Part shown: piece by piece, positions 16,531 to 25,055 of the stretch
Position numbering within the stretch: position 1 is the first letter of the stretch
How the letters are laid out: every line of letters begins with the position of its first letter
Assembly: GCA_934457095.1 (NCBI GenBank)
Contig: CAKSHJ010000001.1
Span: 186,001 to 250,000 of the forward strand
DNA: 64,000 nucleotides
From: an uncultured Eubacteriales bacterium
GTDB taxonomy: Bacteria > Bacillota > Clostridia > Oscillospirales > Acutalibacteraceae
Reading direction: 5' to 3'
Program-made: the position numbers and the translations under genes
The notes under the pieces: generated by a model
The model's database searches: none
What the model was told of the DNA's origin: nothing
What the model saw: the letters and a program-made list of their open reading frames with translations, nothing else

Positions 16531-17445
16531 TTTTTTGCTTTTTAACATATCCTTAATGGTTTTCTCCTCCTGAGTATGCATCTTAAAGCCCTCCCCGCTG
16601 ATTTGTCCTGCATCGCCCACAATAATAAACGCGTTGCTGTCCAGCCCCTTAATCAACTGCGTTAGGCGATAGACCTCATACCGGCGTACTGCGCAAAGTA
16701 GCACATTTCCCTCTCTGCCGGTATAAGCCCCTTGCGACCGAAGCACCGTAACGCCTCTGGCCATTTGACTGATGATTGCCTGTGCAATCTCGGTGCTTTT
16801 TTGAGACATAATAAACAAAATTTTGCCCGTACCAATGTCTGTTCCATACAAAACCGCATCTATCAGACGAGTCGCTACAAAAATCACAATCACCGCATAC
16901 AAAGCGCTCTCGAGACTTTGAAAAACCAGCACCGAAAGCAATACCACGCATAAATCTATCGTCATCATCAATCTGCCCATGGAAAGATGCGGAAACCTGC
17001 GGGAAAGCAACCTTGCTGCGGTATCTGTACCACCGGTGGTGCCACCCCGTATAAAAATCAGCGCAAGCCCCGCTCCCTCGGTTACACCTGCAAAAATTGC
17101 AACCAGCATTTTGTCTCCCTGATACGGAGGAATCAATATGGCAATCAAGTCTATGGAAACAGAGGTTAGTAAAATCGCAAACACGGTTTTCAAAACCAGC
17201 TTATAGCCCAACTCCATCATTGCCCAAATAATCAACGGCGCATTTAAAATCAATGCCGTTACGCCAACGGGCGTATGCAACAGCGCATTTAAAATAATCG
17301 AAAGACCCGTAACGCCGCCGGGCGCAATTTGGTTAGGCTCGGAAAATAACGAAACCGAAATACCGTATAAAATACTGCCCGCGGTAAAGCACAAAATGTC
17401 ATAACATATTTGTCTTGTTTTGCTCTGCTGTTTTGGCAATGCCAA
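16519..17445 (-). CDS. YitT-family membrane protein with DUF2179 domain
   Basis: Integral membrane protein of 308 residues, with about five to six hydrophobic helices in the first 200 residues (YitT fold). The conserved loops PGGVTGLS and RGGTTGGTDTAARLLSRR are present. A soluble C-terminal domain follows (about 215-290, DUF2179; GREGNVLLCAVRRYE). The family is widespread in Firmicutes and its function is not established. The start is a TTG with AGAGGGTGAG upstream; no ATG fits. It lies at the end of the obgE-mrnC group, 58 nt after mrnC. Confidence 0.9.
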   Translation of the reverse strand: MALPKQQSKTRQICYDILCFTAGSILYGISVSLFSEPNQIAPGGVTGLSIILNALLHTPVGVTALILNAPLIIWAMMELGYKLVLKTVFAILLTSVSIDLIAILIPPYQGDKMLVAIFAGVTEGAGLALIFIRGGTTGGTDTAARLLSRRFPHLSMGRLMMTIDLCVVLLSVLVFQSLESALYAVIVIFVATRLIDAVLYGTDIGTGKILFIMSQKSTEIAQAIISQMARGVTVLRSQGAYTGREGNVLLCAVRRYEVYRLTQLIKGLDSNAFIIVGDAGQISGEGFKMHTQEEKTIKDMLKSKKRRQ

Positions 17446-17503
17446 TGCCGCTCACCCTCTCACTGACAAGATCTCAGTGTTAGTGTGTGACAATCTTTTA
17501 AAA

Positions 17504-17899
17504 TTAACACGAATTTTTGCAAATAATCGTAAATAATTCCCGCAGTCTGTCAATTTCTCCCTTTAAATATAAGTAACCAAACATCGCCTCAAAACCGGTA
17601 GCAGCATGGTAAGCGGCAGGTTCCGCATTCTTCGGCACCGAGGCATTGGCATTTCTGCCGCGCCTAAATACCGCAATTTCCTCCTCGGAAAGCAACGGCA
17701 TCAACAATTCCATAAATTTGGCCTGAGCGCTGCAGCGTACCTGTGCCACCGAATTTTGATGCAATGTTTTCACCGGGCAATTTGCAAGGCATACCAGGCG
17801 CTCCCGCACAAATAGTTCAAATACGCCGTCCCCGATAAACGCAAGCGTCAAAGGGCTGAGCTGCTTAGGATTGCACTCTCCGTTAAATAATCGCTCCAT
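17504..17899 (-). CDS. mrnC: Mini-ribonuclease 3
   Basis: RNase III catalytic domain without the double-strand-RNA-binding domain. In Bacillus it matures the ends of 23S rRNA. It is 131 residues, typical. Signatures are LAFIGDGVFELFVRERL with the catalytic acidic residues, RGRNANASVPKNA, and YHAATGFEAMFGYLYLKG. It lies 12 nt downstream of obgE, so the two ribosome-assembly genes are likely co-expressed. Confidence 0.93.
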   Translation of the reverse strand: MERLFNGECNPKQLSPLTLAFIGDGVFELFVRERLVCLANCPVKTLHQNSVAQVRCSAQAKFMELLMPLLSEEEIAVFRRGRNANASVPKNAEPAAYHAATGFEAMFGYLYLKGEIDRLRELFTIICKNSC

Positions 17900-17911
17900 T
17901 TCTCTCCCCGC

Positions 17912-19183
17912 TTACTCTACAAAATCAAATTCCACATCATACAGACTCACTGTGTCACCCTGCTGTACGCCCGCCTGCCGCAACGCATCAATCACTCCCG
18001 AATGCAACAATACCCGCTGAAAATACTGAAGCGACTCATAATCGTCAAAATTCACGGTTTTCATAACGGAAAGCAACCATTCCGCCTCCACAATATAAAC
18101 GCCGTCCTGTCGGGTAACGTTCACTTCGCGCTTGCCAATTCCCTCTACCGGCAATACCGGCATCGGCTCCGGCTCAAAACGCCGCACAGGCGGCAATTTG
18201 CTTAAGGTTTCAGCAATATTGCTCAGCACCGGGTTCACCCCATAGCGAATCGCCGCCATAATCGGGTAAAACTCATAACCTTGCTCTTTTACAAACTGCG
18301 CAAACTCCTCTATTTGCTCATCGGTTGCCAAATCCGCCTTATTGCCCACCACCAGCATAGGACGCTGCGCCAGCTCCGGGTTAAATTTATGCAATTCGCG
18401 GTTGATTACGGCAAAATCTTCTTTAGGGTCTCTGCCCTCACTGCCGGAAACATCCACTACATGCACCAGCATACGACAGCGCTCCACATGACGTAAAAAT
18501 TGGTGACCCAAGCCTACGCCTTGCCACGCGCCTTCAATCAGCCCCGGAATATCCGCAATCACAAAGGAATTTCCCGCCTCCATGCGCACCACGCCTAATA
18601 CGGGCGTCAGCGTGGTAAAATGATAGTTTGCAATATTCGGCTTTGCCTGACTTACCACCGAAATCAAGGTCGATTTTCCAACATTAGGGTAGCCTACCAG
18701 TCCGACATCAGCAAGGAGTTTGAGTTCTAAAATGACCTCCATACTCTCTCCCGGTACGCCGGGCTTTGCAAAACGAGGCGTTTGGCGGGTAGGCGTTGCA
18801 AAATGCGCATTGCCAAAACCGCCCTTGCCGCCTTTTAAAATCACCTGTGGCTCCGGCGAGGAAAGGTCAGCTACAATGCGGCCGGATTCGGCCTCCTTAA
18901 TCAGCGTACCCTGCGGCACCTTAATCACCAAATCCGGGGCATTCTTACCATTACAACGGTTTTTTCTTCCATTTTCCCCATTTGCCGCCAAATATTTCCG
19001 TTTATAGCGAAAATCCGCCAGCGTAGATAGATTGGTGTCCACCACAAATACAATATTACCGCCTCTGCCACCGTCGCCGCCATCCGGTCCGCCCGCCGCT
19101 ACATATTTTTCTCTGTGAAAGGCTACTGCGCCGTCGCCACCGTCGCCCGCTTTTATTTTAATTTTTGCAATATCGGTAAACAT
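17912..19183 (-). CDS. obgE: GTPase Obg/CgtA
   Basis: Essential GTPase of 50S ribosome assembly and stress control. It is 423 residues. The glycine-rich Obg domain (about 1-158) begins MFTDIAKIKIKAGDGGDG. The G domain carries GYPNVGKST, DIPGLIEGA and NKAD. A C-terminal OCT domain (about 345-423) is typical of Gram-positive Obg. I choose the ATG at 19183, with AGGTGA just upstream, over a GTG three codons earlier. The position near rpmA-rplU is the usual bacterial order. Confidence 0.97.
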   Translation of the reverse strand: MFTDIAKIKIKAGDGGDGAVAFHREKYVAAGGPDGGDGGRGGNIVFVVDTNLSTLADFRYKRKYLAANGENGRKNRCNGKNAPDLVIKVPQGTLIKEAESGRIVADLSSPEPQVILKGGKGGFGNAHFATPTRQTPRFAKPGVPGESMEVILELKLLADVGLVGYPNVGKSTLISVVSQAKPNIANYHFTTLTPVLGVVRMEAGNSFVIADIPGLIEGAWQGVGLGHQFLRHVERCRMLVHVVDVSGSEGRDPKEDFAVINRELHKFNPELAQRPMLVVGNKADLATDEQIEEFAQFVKEQGYEFYPIMAAIRYGVNPVLSNIAETLSKLPPVRRFEPEPMPVLPVEGIGKREVNVTRQDGVYIVEAEWLLSVMKTVNFDDYESLQYFQRVLLHSGVIDALRQAGVQQGDTVSLYDVEFDFVE

Positions 19184-19273
19184 GCAATTCACCTACCGTT
19201 TCTTTCCTAATTCTAACACGAAACCGTGCAATCCGCAACATTCCGCTTTTGGGGTATTATGCGTAAAAGAAGA

Positions 19274-19302
19274 TAAAAAAACTCGGGAATTTCTCCCCGA
19301 GT
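19274..19302 (-). terminator. Terminator of the rplU-prp-rpmA operon
   Basis: Perfect seven-pair stem ACTCGGG with CCCGAGT and TTTTTTTA on the minus strand, 17 nt after rpmA. Confidence 0.93.
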
Positions 19303-19319
19303 GAAAAATGATTCAAAAA

Positions 19320-19604
19320 TTATTGTTCGGCAGCGTAAACGCTGACTTTTTTACGGTCGCGACCAAGACGCTCAAATTTCACTTTGCCGTTAACCAAAGC
19401 AAACAGAGAATCGTCCGAACCTCTGCCCACATTCTCACCTGGATGAATATGTGTGCCGCGTTGTTTGACCAAAATATTACCTGCCAATACAAATTGACCA
19501 TCGGCACGCTTTACGCCCAAACGTTTAGACTCGGAATCGCGGCCGTTTTTTGTAGAACCCATACCTTTTTTATGAGCGAATAATTGAATGTTAATTTTCA
19601 GCAT
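19320..19604 (-). CDS. rpmA: 50S ribosomal protein bL27 with cleavable N-terminal extension
   Basis: Ribosomal protein near the peptidyl-transferase centre, 94 residues. The N-terminus LKINIQLFAHKKG carries the Firmicutes-specific extension. By family it is removed after the Phe-Ala region by the protease Prp, encoded immediately upstream. The remaining body (KKGMGSTKNGRDSESKRLGVK) is standard. It lies 3 nt after prp. Confidence 0.98.
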   Translation of the reverse strand: MLKINIQLFAHKKGMGSTKNGRDSESKRLGVKRADGQFVLAGNILVKQRGTHIHPGENVGRGSDDSLFALVNGKVKFERLGRDRKKVSVYAAEQ

Positions 19605-19607
19605 AAC

Positions 19608-19928
19608 TTACACCTCCATATAATCCACTTGCATACAATTTGGATATTGCTCCTCCAGCGCAAGCAAATGTAGCTTAAAGCCCAAAAGCAAATCGCGGCA
19701 CCTGCCGACATCAAAATCAGCAACCTGCATATACATTCTACCGTCATCCACGGTAATTTCCGCCTCGGCTTTCAAAATCTCGGTAACGGTATTGACCGTC
19801 ATATACGCCGCGGAGGAAACCGCCGCGCATACGGTGTCAAAGCCGAAATCGGCAAAATTTGCATGTCCCTGCATAACAAAACCGGTCAAATTTCCGTTAG
19901 GCTGCGAGAAAAAGCGCACAAAAATCAT
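19608..19928 (-). CDS. prp: Ribosomal-processing cysteine protease Prp
   Basis: Cuts the N-terminal extension from bL27. It is 106 residues. The catalytic pair is visible as His in MQGHANFADFG and Cys in DTVCAAVSS, the spacing of the YsxB/Prp family. It overlaps the end of rplU by 4 nt and precedes rpmA, the invariant rplU-prp-rpmA order of Firmicutes, so enzyme and substrate are made together. Confidence 0.95.
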   Translation of the reverse strand: MIFVRFFSQPNGNLTGFVMQGHANFADFGFDTVCAAVSSAAYMTVNTVTEILKAEAEITVDDGRMYMQVADFDVGRCRDLLLGFKLHLLALEEQYPNCMQVDYMEV

Positions 19929-20239
19929 TTTGCGTTATTAACGGCGGTAATCTCAACCTTGGTATACGGCTGTCTGTGACCCATTTTGCGTTTAGAACCC
20001 TTTTTGGGTCTGTAAGTAAACACCGTAATTTTTTTGCTTTTACCGTTTTTGAGTACCTTACCGGTAACGGAAGCACCCTCAACATAAGGGGTACCGATTT
20101 TCATAGATTTCCCCTTACCGATAGCCACGACCTGAAAGATCACCTCGGCATTTTCTTCAGCTGCAAGCTTTTCTACATAAATGACATCGCCATTTTGTAC
20201 TCGGTATTGCTTACCGCCTGTTTCAATCACTGCAAACAT
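19925..20239 (-). CDS. rplU: 50S ribosomal protein bL21
   Basis: Large-subunit protein that binds 23S rRNA, 104 residues. MFAVIETGGKQYRV at the N-terminus and the C-terminal KRKMGHRQPYTKVEI are diagnostic. It is first in its operon, behind an L21 leader RNA and a consensus promoter. Confidence 0.98.
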   Translation of the reverse strand: MFAVIETGGKQYRVQNGDVIYVEKLAAEENAEVIFQVVAIGKGKSMKIGTPYVEGASVTGKVLKNGKSKKITVFTYRPKKGSKRKMGHRQPYTKVEITAVNNAK

Positions 20240-20270
20240 AAATATAAGGCCCTGCCTTTTCTGTTAATCT

Positions 20271-20316
20271 CGCTATTATCAGGTGGGGTCTCCCCGCTTT
20301 GAACCCATAATATGCG
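20271..20316 (-). promoter_or_regulatory. L21 ribosomal-protein leader RNA
   Basis: In the untranslated leader of rplU, CGC-A-TATTAT pairs with ATAATAGCG. Inside this helix is the motif GGGTTCAAAGCGGGGAGACC. Position, size and the conserved GGGGAGACC fit the Firmicutes L21 leader, thought to let the ribosomal protein control its own operon. Recognised by eye only. Confidence 0.75.
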
Positions 20317-20324
20317 GCTTATCA

Positions 20325-20353
20325 ATAATAGCATAAAAAGAAAAGCTTGTCAA
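20325..20353 (-). promoter_or_regulatory. Strong promoter of rplU-prp-rpmA
   Basis: Perfect -35 TTGACA, a 17-nt spacer and TATTAT on the minus strand. The start point would fall about 20318, directly before the L21 leader helix. Confidence 0.85.
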
Positions 20354-20372
20354 TAAAAATCACACGAAAGCA

Positions 20373-21257
20373 TTATTGTTTTCTTTCTGCCAAATACCGC
20401 GCCAACTCTTTCAAATAATCAGTATCACCCGCAAAAGCGTCCAAAGCCGCAATTGCTTGCTGCGTCAGTTGTAAAACTGCTGCCTTTGCCTGCTCTATGC
20501 CCAATATGGTAGCATAGGTACTTTTGCAGTTTACAAGATCGCTGCCCACCCGTTTGCCCAATATAGTCGCGTCACCCTCTATGTCTAAAATATCATCCAC
20601 TATCTGAAACGCAAGCCCCACAGCATCGGCATATTCGGTTGCCGCTTGCATCTGCATATCGGTACCGCCACCCAAAGTACAGCCCATTTGTGCACAGGCG
20701 GTAATCAATGCCCCTGTTTTTCCACGCTCCATTTTTCGCAAAGTTTCCAACGGAACTTCCTTCCCTTGACAAAGTAAATCTATCACCTGTCCACCAACCA
20801 TGCCGTTTGCACCAATTGCACGTGCCAATATACCCGCAGCACAAACAACACGGTCTGCGCCCGCCTGTACAATCACCGTATCATCGAGCAGCGTTTCAAA
20901 GGCCAGCGCCTGCAGAGCATCGCCTGCGAGCAATGCAATGTCCTGTCCGAACGCCTTATGATTGGCCGGCTTACCCCGACGCATATCGTCGTTATCCATG
21001 CAAGGCAAATCGTCGTGTATTAAGGAATAGGTATGCACCATTTCCGCAGCGCAGGCAAAGGACATAGCCGTCTGCAAATCGCCACCGCAAAGACGGGTAA
21101 ATTCCAGTACCAAAATAGGACGAATCCGTTTGCCGCCGCACAGCAAACTATAAGTCATAGATTCCACCAATATTTCCTGCAAGTCGCCGGTTCGAGGCAA
21201 ATAGCGTTTGAGCGCCGTCTCAATTTCACCACAATATTGCTCTGTAATATTATGCAT
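20373..21257 (-). CDS. ispA: Polyprenyl synthetase (farnesyl diphosphate synthase type)
   Basis: Chain-elongating prenyltransferase making C15 (possibly C20) isoprenoid diphosphate. It is 294 residues. The first Asp-rich motif is DDLPCMDNDD from D82 and the second DDILD at 221-225; GGKRIRP lies at 41-47. The start is the ATG at 21257, overlapping the xseB stop by 8 nt, instead of 11 codons further upstream inside xseB. It is last in the nusB-xseA-xseB transcript, a common order. Product length is not certain from sequence. Confidence 0.93.
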   Translation of the reverse strand: MHNITEQYCGEIETALKRYLPRTGDLQEILVESMTYSLLCGGKRIRPILVLEFTRLCGGDLQTAMSFACAAEMVHTYSLIHDDLPCMDNDDMRRGKPANHKAFGQDIALLAGDALQALAFETLLDDTVIVQAGADRVVCAAGILARAIGANGMVGGQVIDLLCQGKEVPLETLRKMERGKTGALITACAQMGCTLGGGTDMQMQAATEYADAVGLAFQIVDDILDIEGDATILGKRVGSDLVNCKSTYATILGIEQAKAAVLQLTQQAIAALDAFAGDTDYLKELARYLAERKQ

Positions 21258-21474
21258 CTGCTTCACCGCTTTCTGCCGGGTTTTGCACAAGCGCGGTAAT
21301 TTCCGTCACTTTCTGCTCGGCCTTGTTCAGTTTATCATAGCAAAAGGTCGCAAGTCCAGTACCCTTTTCAAATAATTTCAATGCCTCGTCCAAGGAGCTC
21401 TGACCGCTCTCCAATTCGCTTACAATTTCATTGAGCTGCTGCATCGCCGTCTCAAATGTCATATTTTTATTCAT
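21250..21474 (-). CDS. xseB: Exodeoxyribonuclease VII small subunit
   Basis: Small subunit of the single-strand-specific exonuclease VII, 74 residues. The family core is FETAMQQLNEIVSELESGQSSLDEALKLFEKG, a two-helix hairpin (named here by its ends FETAMQQL and LFEKG). It overlaps xseA by 8 nt and ispA by 8 nt, indicating translational coupling. Confidence 0.96.
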   Translation of the reverse strand: MNKNMTFETAMQQLNEIVSELESGQSSLDEALKLFEKGTGLATFCYDKLNKAEQKVTEITALVQNPAESGEADA

Positions 21475-22681
21475 CGCATATCACCTCGTTCACGGTACAA
21501 TCCAGCGTACCGTCGCTTAACTTCACCTTTAAACGCTGCTGTTCCTGTACCTGCGCGGCACTGAGAACCATTTGTCCGTCTTCGGTATGCACCGCCGCAT
21601 AGCCACGCGCCAAAATCCGCAGAGGACTCAGCGCGTGTAGCTTACCCACCCGCGCACTTAAAAGACGGCGATTCTCCTCGTTTTTGCATTGCATAGCCTG
21701 CGTCAAACGCTCCGTCTGACGGTCCAACGTAAGAGTCTCCATTGCAATTCTCGTCTTGAGCACATGAAAACCGACCGAATTAACTTTACGCTGCAATTGC
21801 GCATGACAATCCTGCATATACCGCTGCATAAAATACCGCAAAGTTGCCATACAGCTACGCAAAATCTCCTGCAATTCCAATTGGTCCGGTACAGCAAGCT
21901 CCGCCGCCGCCGAGGGCGTTGCCGCACGACAATCCGCGACAAAATCGCAAATGGTTACATCGGTCTCATGACCCACAGCAGAGATAATCGGAATCTCAGA
22001 AGCCGCGACGGCAAGAGCAACCTGTTCCTCGTTAAATGCCCACAAATCCTCCATAGAGCCGCCGCCTCTGCCTACAATCAGCACATCGGCAGCCCGCTCT
22101 GCATTAAACCACTCGATTGCCTGTACCACCTGTTCGGCAGCGCCCTGACCCTGTACTTTCACCGGGTACAGCGCTAGTTCCGCAAGCGGGTATCTGCGCT
22201 GCAGCACCTGCTGAATATCATGAATTACAGCGCCGGTGGGCGAGGTAATCACCCCCACTCTTCCCGGAAATACCGGCAACGGCTTTTTCCGTTCTGCGTC
22301 AAACAAGCCCTTTTCGGCAAGTTTTTCCTTTAACTGCTCATAGGCCGCCTGTAAGGCTCCTAAGCCCTCGGGCTGCATATCCTCAATGTAAAACTGATAC
22401 TGTCCGTTTTGCTCGTAAACCGAGACCCTGCCTCGTACCAACACGTTCATACCGTCTTTGGGCGCAAAGCGCAGACGCTTTGCCTGAGACGAAAACATAA
22501 CCGCTTTCACAACGCATTTTTCGTCCTTGAGCGAAAGATACAAATGCCCTGAACGATAGTGGTCGGTAAAATTGGAAACTTCTCCGGTCAAAAAGACATT
22601 TTCCAACGCGGAATCTGCCTCCAGCAGAGATTTTATATACAAATTTAATTGCGAAACAGTCAAAACTGGCGGTGTATTCAT
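21467..22681 (-). CDS. xseA: Exodeoxyribonuclease VII large subunit
   Basis: Catalytic and OB-fold subunit of exonuclease VII, 404 residues. An N-terminal OB domain (about 1-100; VSNFTDHYRSGHLYLSLKD) is followed by the catalytic core with GRGGGSMEDLWAFN and SAVGHETDVTICDFVAD, then a helical C-terminal part. It begins right after the Kae1-paralogue gene and is coupled to xseB. Confidence 0.97.
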   Translation of the reverse strand: MNTPPVLTVSQLNLYIKSLLEADSALENVFLTGEVSNFTDHYRSGHLYLSLKDEKCVVKAVMFSSQAKRLRFAPKDGMNVLVRGRVSVYEQNGQYQFYIEDMQPEGLGALQAAYEQLKEKLAEKGLFDAERKKPLPVFPGRVGVITSPTGAVIHDIQQVLQRRYPLAELALYPVKVQGQGAAEQVVQAIEWFNAERAADVLIVGRGGGSMEDLWAFNEEQVALAVAASEIPIISAVGHETDVTICDFVADCRAATPSAAAELAVPDQLELQEILRSCMATLRYFMQRYMQDCHAQLQRKVNSVGFHVLKTRIAMETLTLDRQTERLTQAMQCKNEENRRLLSARVGKLHALSPLRILARGYAAVHTEDGQMVLSAAQVQEQQRLKVKLSDGTLDCTVNEVICDE

Positions 22682-22682
22682 A

Positions 22683-23621
22683 CTACCATTCCCCCTCTTT
22701 CATGGCGGTCAACACCGCAATTCCCGCCGCATTATCCGCAGAAAATTCCGGCGGGGCAAATACCGCGCCGTATCGTTCGGTCAGCGCGGCACGTATGATG
22801 CTGTTCGCCATCACGCCGCCTGCAAATAACAAAGGCATATCTCCGTATTTCAACAAAAGCGCATGGGCAGCATATTTCAAAGCTGCCAAAATCGAATCCA
22901 AACAAAAACGGGCAATTTCCGCCTTTGGGTGACCGGTCTCCAGCAATTTTCCACACTGATTTTCAATGCCGGACAGTGAAAAATCAACTCCTTTCCCAGA
23001 AGGTTTTACTCTACACGGGGTATTCCATTGCAGTGCAAGCTGCTCCAGCGCATTGCCCGCCGGAAATGCAAGCCCCAACATACCGCCTACACGGTCTACA
23101 GCCTGTCCGGCCTTCAAGTCCAAGGAACCGGCAATTTGTGTTGCGGTAAACAACTTTTCTTTATTCGGCTGTACCAAAACAGCCTCAGTAGTGCCTCCCG
23201 AAACATGAAACGCAATAAACGGAGCAGCTAATAGATCTAAACGCTGTGCGCCATACAATGCCGCGGCAATATGCCCGCCTTGGTGAGAAAATGCATAAAA
23301 CGGTATACCGTGAGTCACGGCAATGACCCTTGCCGCTCCGGCACCCACCGAAAAACACGGCATATAAGAGTTTTGCACATCTCTGGGTTTTATCGAAGCG
23401 CCTACGGCCTTTAGCCGGTCACTTTGCCGCCACAACGCCTGCAATAAATTCGGAAGCTGCTGTGTATGGTGAAACACAGCATCGCTCTGGCGCAAACCCA
23501 ATTCTCCGTTTTTGACCGGCAACAACTGTTTTTGCTGGGTAATAATGCGGGTTTTCCCACAAAACAGCGCAGTCGAGGTGGTATAATTGCTGGTATCAAT
23601 ACCCAAATATACGTTAGACAT
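22683..23621 (-). CDS. Kae1/TsaD-like ASKHA-fold protein (second TsaD paralogue)
   Basis: Protein of 312 residues related to TsaD, the tRNA threonylcarbamoyl-adenosine enzyme. It starts MSNVYLGIDTSNYTTSTAL, has a metal-type H-x3-H in FSHQGGH (about 112-116), GGTTEAVLV and the C-terminal LLFAGGVMANSIIR. Many Clostridia carry this shorter paralogue in the xseA operon besides true tsaD; its own role is not established. The start at 23621 overlaps the nusB end by 8 nt. The longest frame would add 19 residues inside nusB. Confidence 0.82.
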   Translation of the reverse strand: MSNVYLGIDTSNYTTSTALFCGKTRIITQQKQLLPVKNGELGLRQSDAVFHHTQQLPNLLQALWRQSDRLKAVGASIKPRDVQNSYMPCFSVGAGAARVIAVTHGIPFYAFSHQGGHIAAALYGAQRLDLLAAPFIAFHVSGGTTEAVLVQPNKEKLFTATQIAGSLDLKAGQAVDRVGGMLGLAFPAGNALEQLALQWNTPCRVKPSGKGVDFSLSGIENQCGKLLETGHPKAEIARFCLDSILAALKYAAHALLLKYGDMPLLFAGGVMANSIIRAALTERYGAVFAPPEFSADNAAGIAVLTAMKEGEW

Positions 23622-24021
23622 CGGCAATTTCCATCTCTTTGGCAACCGAGCCCAACACCCCGTTAATAAAGGGAGCATCCTCTTTGCCGCCGTATTTTTT
23701 GGCCAAATCCACCACCTCGTTAATCGAAACCTTCACCGGAATTTCCTGCTCAAACAGCATTTCATAAATGGCAAGACGCAGCAACGCAAGCGAAACACGT
23801 GATAAACGATTCATAGTCCAGCCTTGAATATGGCGCTGAATATGCCCATCAATTTTCGCCTCATGATTCTGCGTTCCGGTTGCCACCCGCTCTGCAAAGG
23901 CCGAAATCTCAAGGTCTCTGCACTCCCCGGCATTTTCAAGAATCTGCGCAACGGTATCGCGGTTTATCGTGCGCTCAAAAATCAGTATAAATGCCTGTTC
24001 TCTTTGCTGGTGCCTGTTCAT
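23614..24021 (-). CDS. nusB: Transcription antitermination protein NusB
   Basis: Binds boxA RNA with NusE (S10) to prevent premature termination in rRNA operons. It is 135 residues. Helical family signatures include REQAFILIFE near the N-terminus and the C-terminal EIPVKVSINEVVDLAKKYG followed by FINGVLGSVAKE. It is first gene of the nusB-Kae1-xseA-xseB-ispA transcript, with an AGGAGG ribosome-binding site. Confidence 0.97.
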   Translation of the reverse strand: MNRHQQREQAFILIFERTINRDTVAQILENAGECRDLEISAFAERVATGTQNHEAKIDGHIQRHIQGWTMNRLSRVSLALLRLAIYEMLFEQEIPVKVSINEVVDLAKKYGGKEDAPFINGVLGSVAKEMEIADV

Positions 24022-24075
24022 ACGGCTCCTCCTGTATCCCCAAAAACTGTCTTTCCTATTTTATATCGCATTGCA

Positions 24076-24104
24076 ATTATACCACAACAAAAATCGCAAC
24101 GCAA
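24076..24104 (-). promoter_or_regulatory. Sigma-A promoter of the nusB operon
   Basis: TTGCGT, a 17-nt spacer and perfect TATAAT on the minus strand, about 55 nt before nusB. Confidence 0.75.
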
Positions 24105-24190
24105 ACTTCGGTTATATAAAATTGCACCACAATTTACAATTCCATACCAATCTATTCACAATTCCGTCACACCTGAGGCGTTTTTCTAAG

Positions 24191-24309
24191 GTATACTAAA
24201 AATGTAATCGAGAAAGTGATGTTGGCGCTTTCCTGTTACTCCCCTTTTATCAATCAAAATGTATACTTTTACAAAAAGGCCGAGTCATATGAAGATTCGG
24301 TCTTTTTGT
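24191..24309 (+). ncRNA. Structured leader with intrinsic terminator upstream of nth (candidate cis-regulatory RNA)
   Basis: This occupies most of the 355-nt gap between nusB and nth. GTATAC at 24191 can pair with GTATAC at 24261. Inside, GTAA...TTAC and GAAAG...CTTTC form a hairpin with a GC-containing loop. A strong terminator follows at 24273-24309: a 14-pair stem from AAAAAGGCCGAGTC with GATTCGGTCTTTTT. The arrangement resembles an aptamer plus terminator, but matches no riboswitch class I know and no clear promoter precedes it. It may equally be a short sRNA or the tail of an unseen transcript. Confidence 0.45.
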
Positions 24310-24376
24310 TTGTGCTTGAGCTTTGTCGCAAAATACGTTAAAATAAAAGAAATTGCCGAAAATGAGGTGCCTGAAA

Positions 24377-25012
24377 ATGACCAAAAAACAAAAAGCCCTT
24401 GCCGCCATAGCCGCCATGAAGCAAGCTTATCCAAACGCCGAATGCGCCCTTATACACTCCACCCCCTTAGAGCTGCTCATTGCCACCCGGCTTTCCGCGC
24501 AATGTACCGATGCCAGAGTCAATCTGGTAACGCCGGCGTTATTTGCCCGCTACCCCACTTTGGAGGATTATGTTCAAAGTTCGCCCGAGGAAATTGCCGG
24601 GTATATCCGCACCTGCGGGTTATTCCAGACCAAAGCGCGCGACATTTTTGCCATGTGCCAGAAACTGAAAAATGATTTTGGCGGCGTTGTTCCCGACAAT
24701 ATGGAGGATTTACTCTCCCTGCCGGGCATTGGCAGGAAAACCGCAAATTTAATTTTAGGCGATGTATACGGCAAGCCCTCTGTAGTAACCGACACGCATT
24801 TTATTCGCATTTGTGGTAGACTGGGGCTAACCGACAGCAAAGTTCCGCTAAAAGTCGAAACCGATTTACGGGCTTTGTTGCCGCCCGAGGAATCGGGAGA
24901 TTTTTGCCACCGCATTGTACTGCACGGCAGAGCCGTATGCGAAGCTCGCAAGCCAAAATGCGAAATTTGCTGTATGCGAGAATTTTGCCGCTACGCCAAA
25001 GCCAAAAAATAG
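24377..25012 (+). CDS. nth: Endonuclease III (DNA glycosylase/AP lyase)
   Basis: Removes oxidised pyrimidines and cuts the abasic site. It is 211 residues. Helix-hairpin-helix LPGIGRKTAN at 115-124 includes catalytic K121; the second catalytic residue is D139 in VVTDTHF. A C-terminal [4Fe-4S] cluster motif C-x6-C-x2-C-x5-C is complete. I start at the ATG (MTKKQK) preceded by GAGGTG, eight codons inside the longest frame. It lies behind a leader that contains a strong terminator. Confidence 0.96.
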   Translation: MTKKQKALAAIAAMKQAYPNAECALIHSTPLELLIATRLSAQCTDARVNLVTPALFARYPTLEDYVQSSPEEIAGYIRTCGLFQTKARDIFAMCQKLKNDFGGVVPDNMEDLLSLPGIGRKTANLILGDVYGKPSVVTDTHFIRICGRLGLTDSKVPLKVETDLRALLPPEESGDFCHRIVLHGRAVCEARKPKCEICCMREFCRYAKAKK

Positions 25013-25021
25013 TCCAAAAAC

Positions 25022-25054
25022 AAAAGCTCCCTTTGTATTGCAAAGGGAGCTTTC
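25022..25054. terminator. Bidirectional terminator between nth and ddh
   Basis: A perfect 13-pair stem (AAAGCTCCCTTTG with CAAAGGGAGCTTT) lies between the two converging genes. Confidence 0.93.
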
Positions 25055-25055
25055 T

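Noticed and set aside
16210..16545. 111-codon plus-strand frame over the Asn/Gln-rich gene
   Set aside because: It lacks a ribosome-binding site, is Lys/Thr-rich nonsense in another frame, and runs through two terminators. The 51-residue frame inside it has RBS, promoter and terminator.
20272..20331. CTATTAT/ATAATAG pairing as the P1 helix of the L21 leader
   Set aside because: The 5' arm coincides with the -10 box TATTAT and would not be transcribed; the helix one turn inside (CGC-A-TATTAT with ATAATAGCG) fits the transcript.
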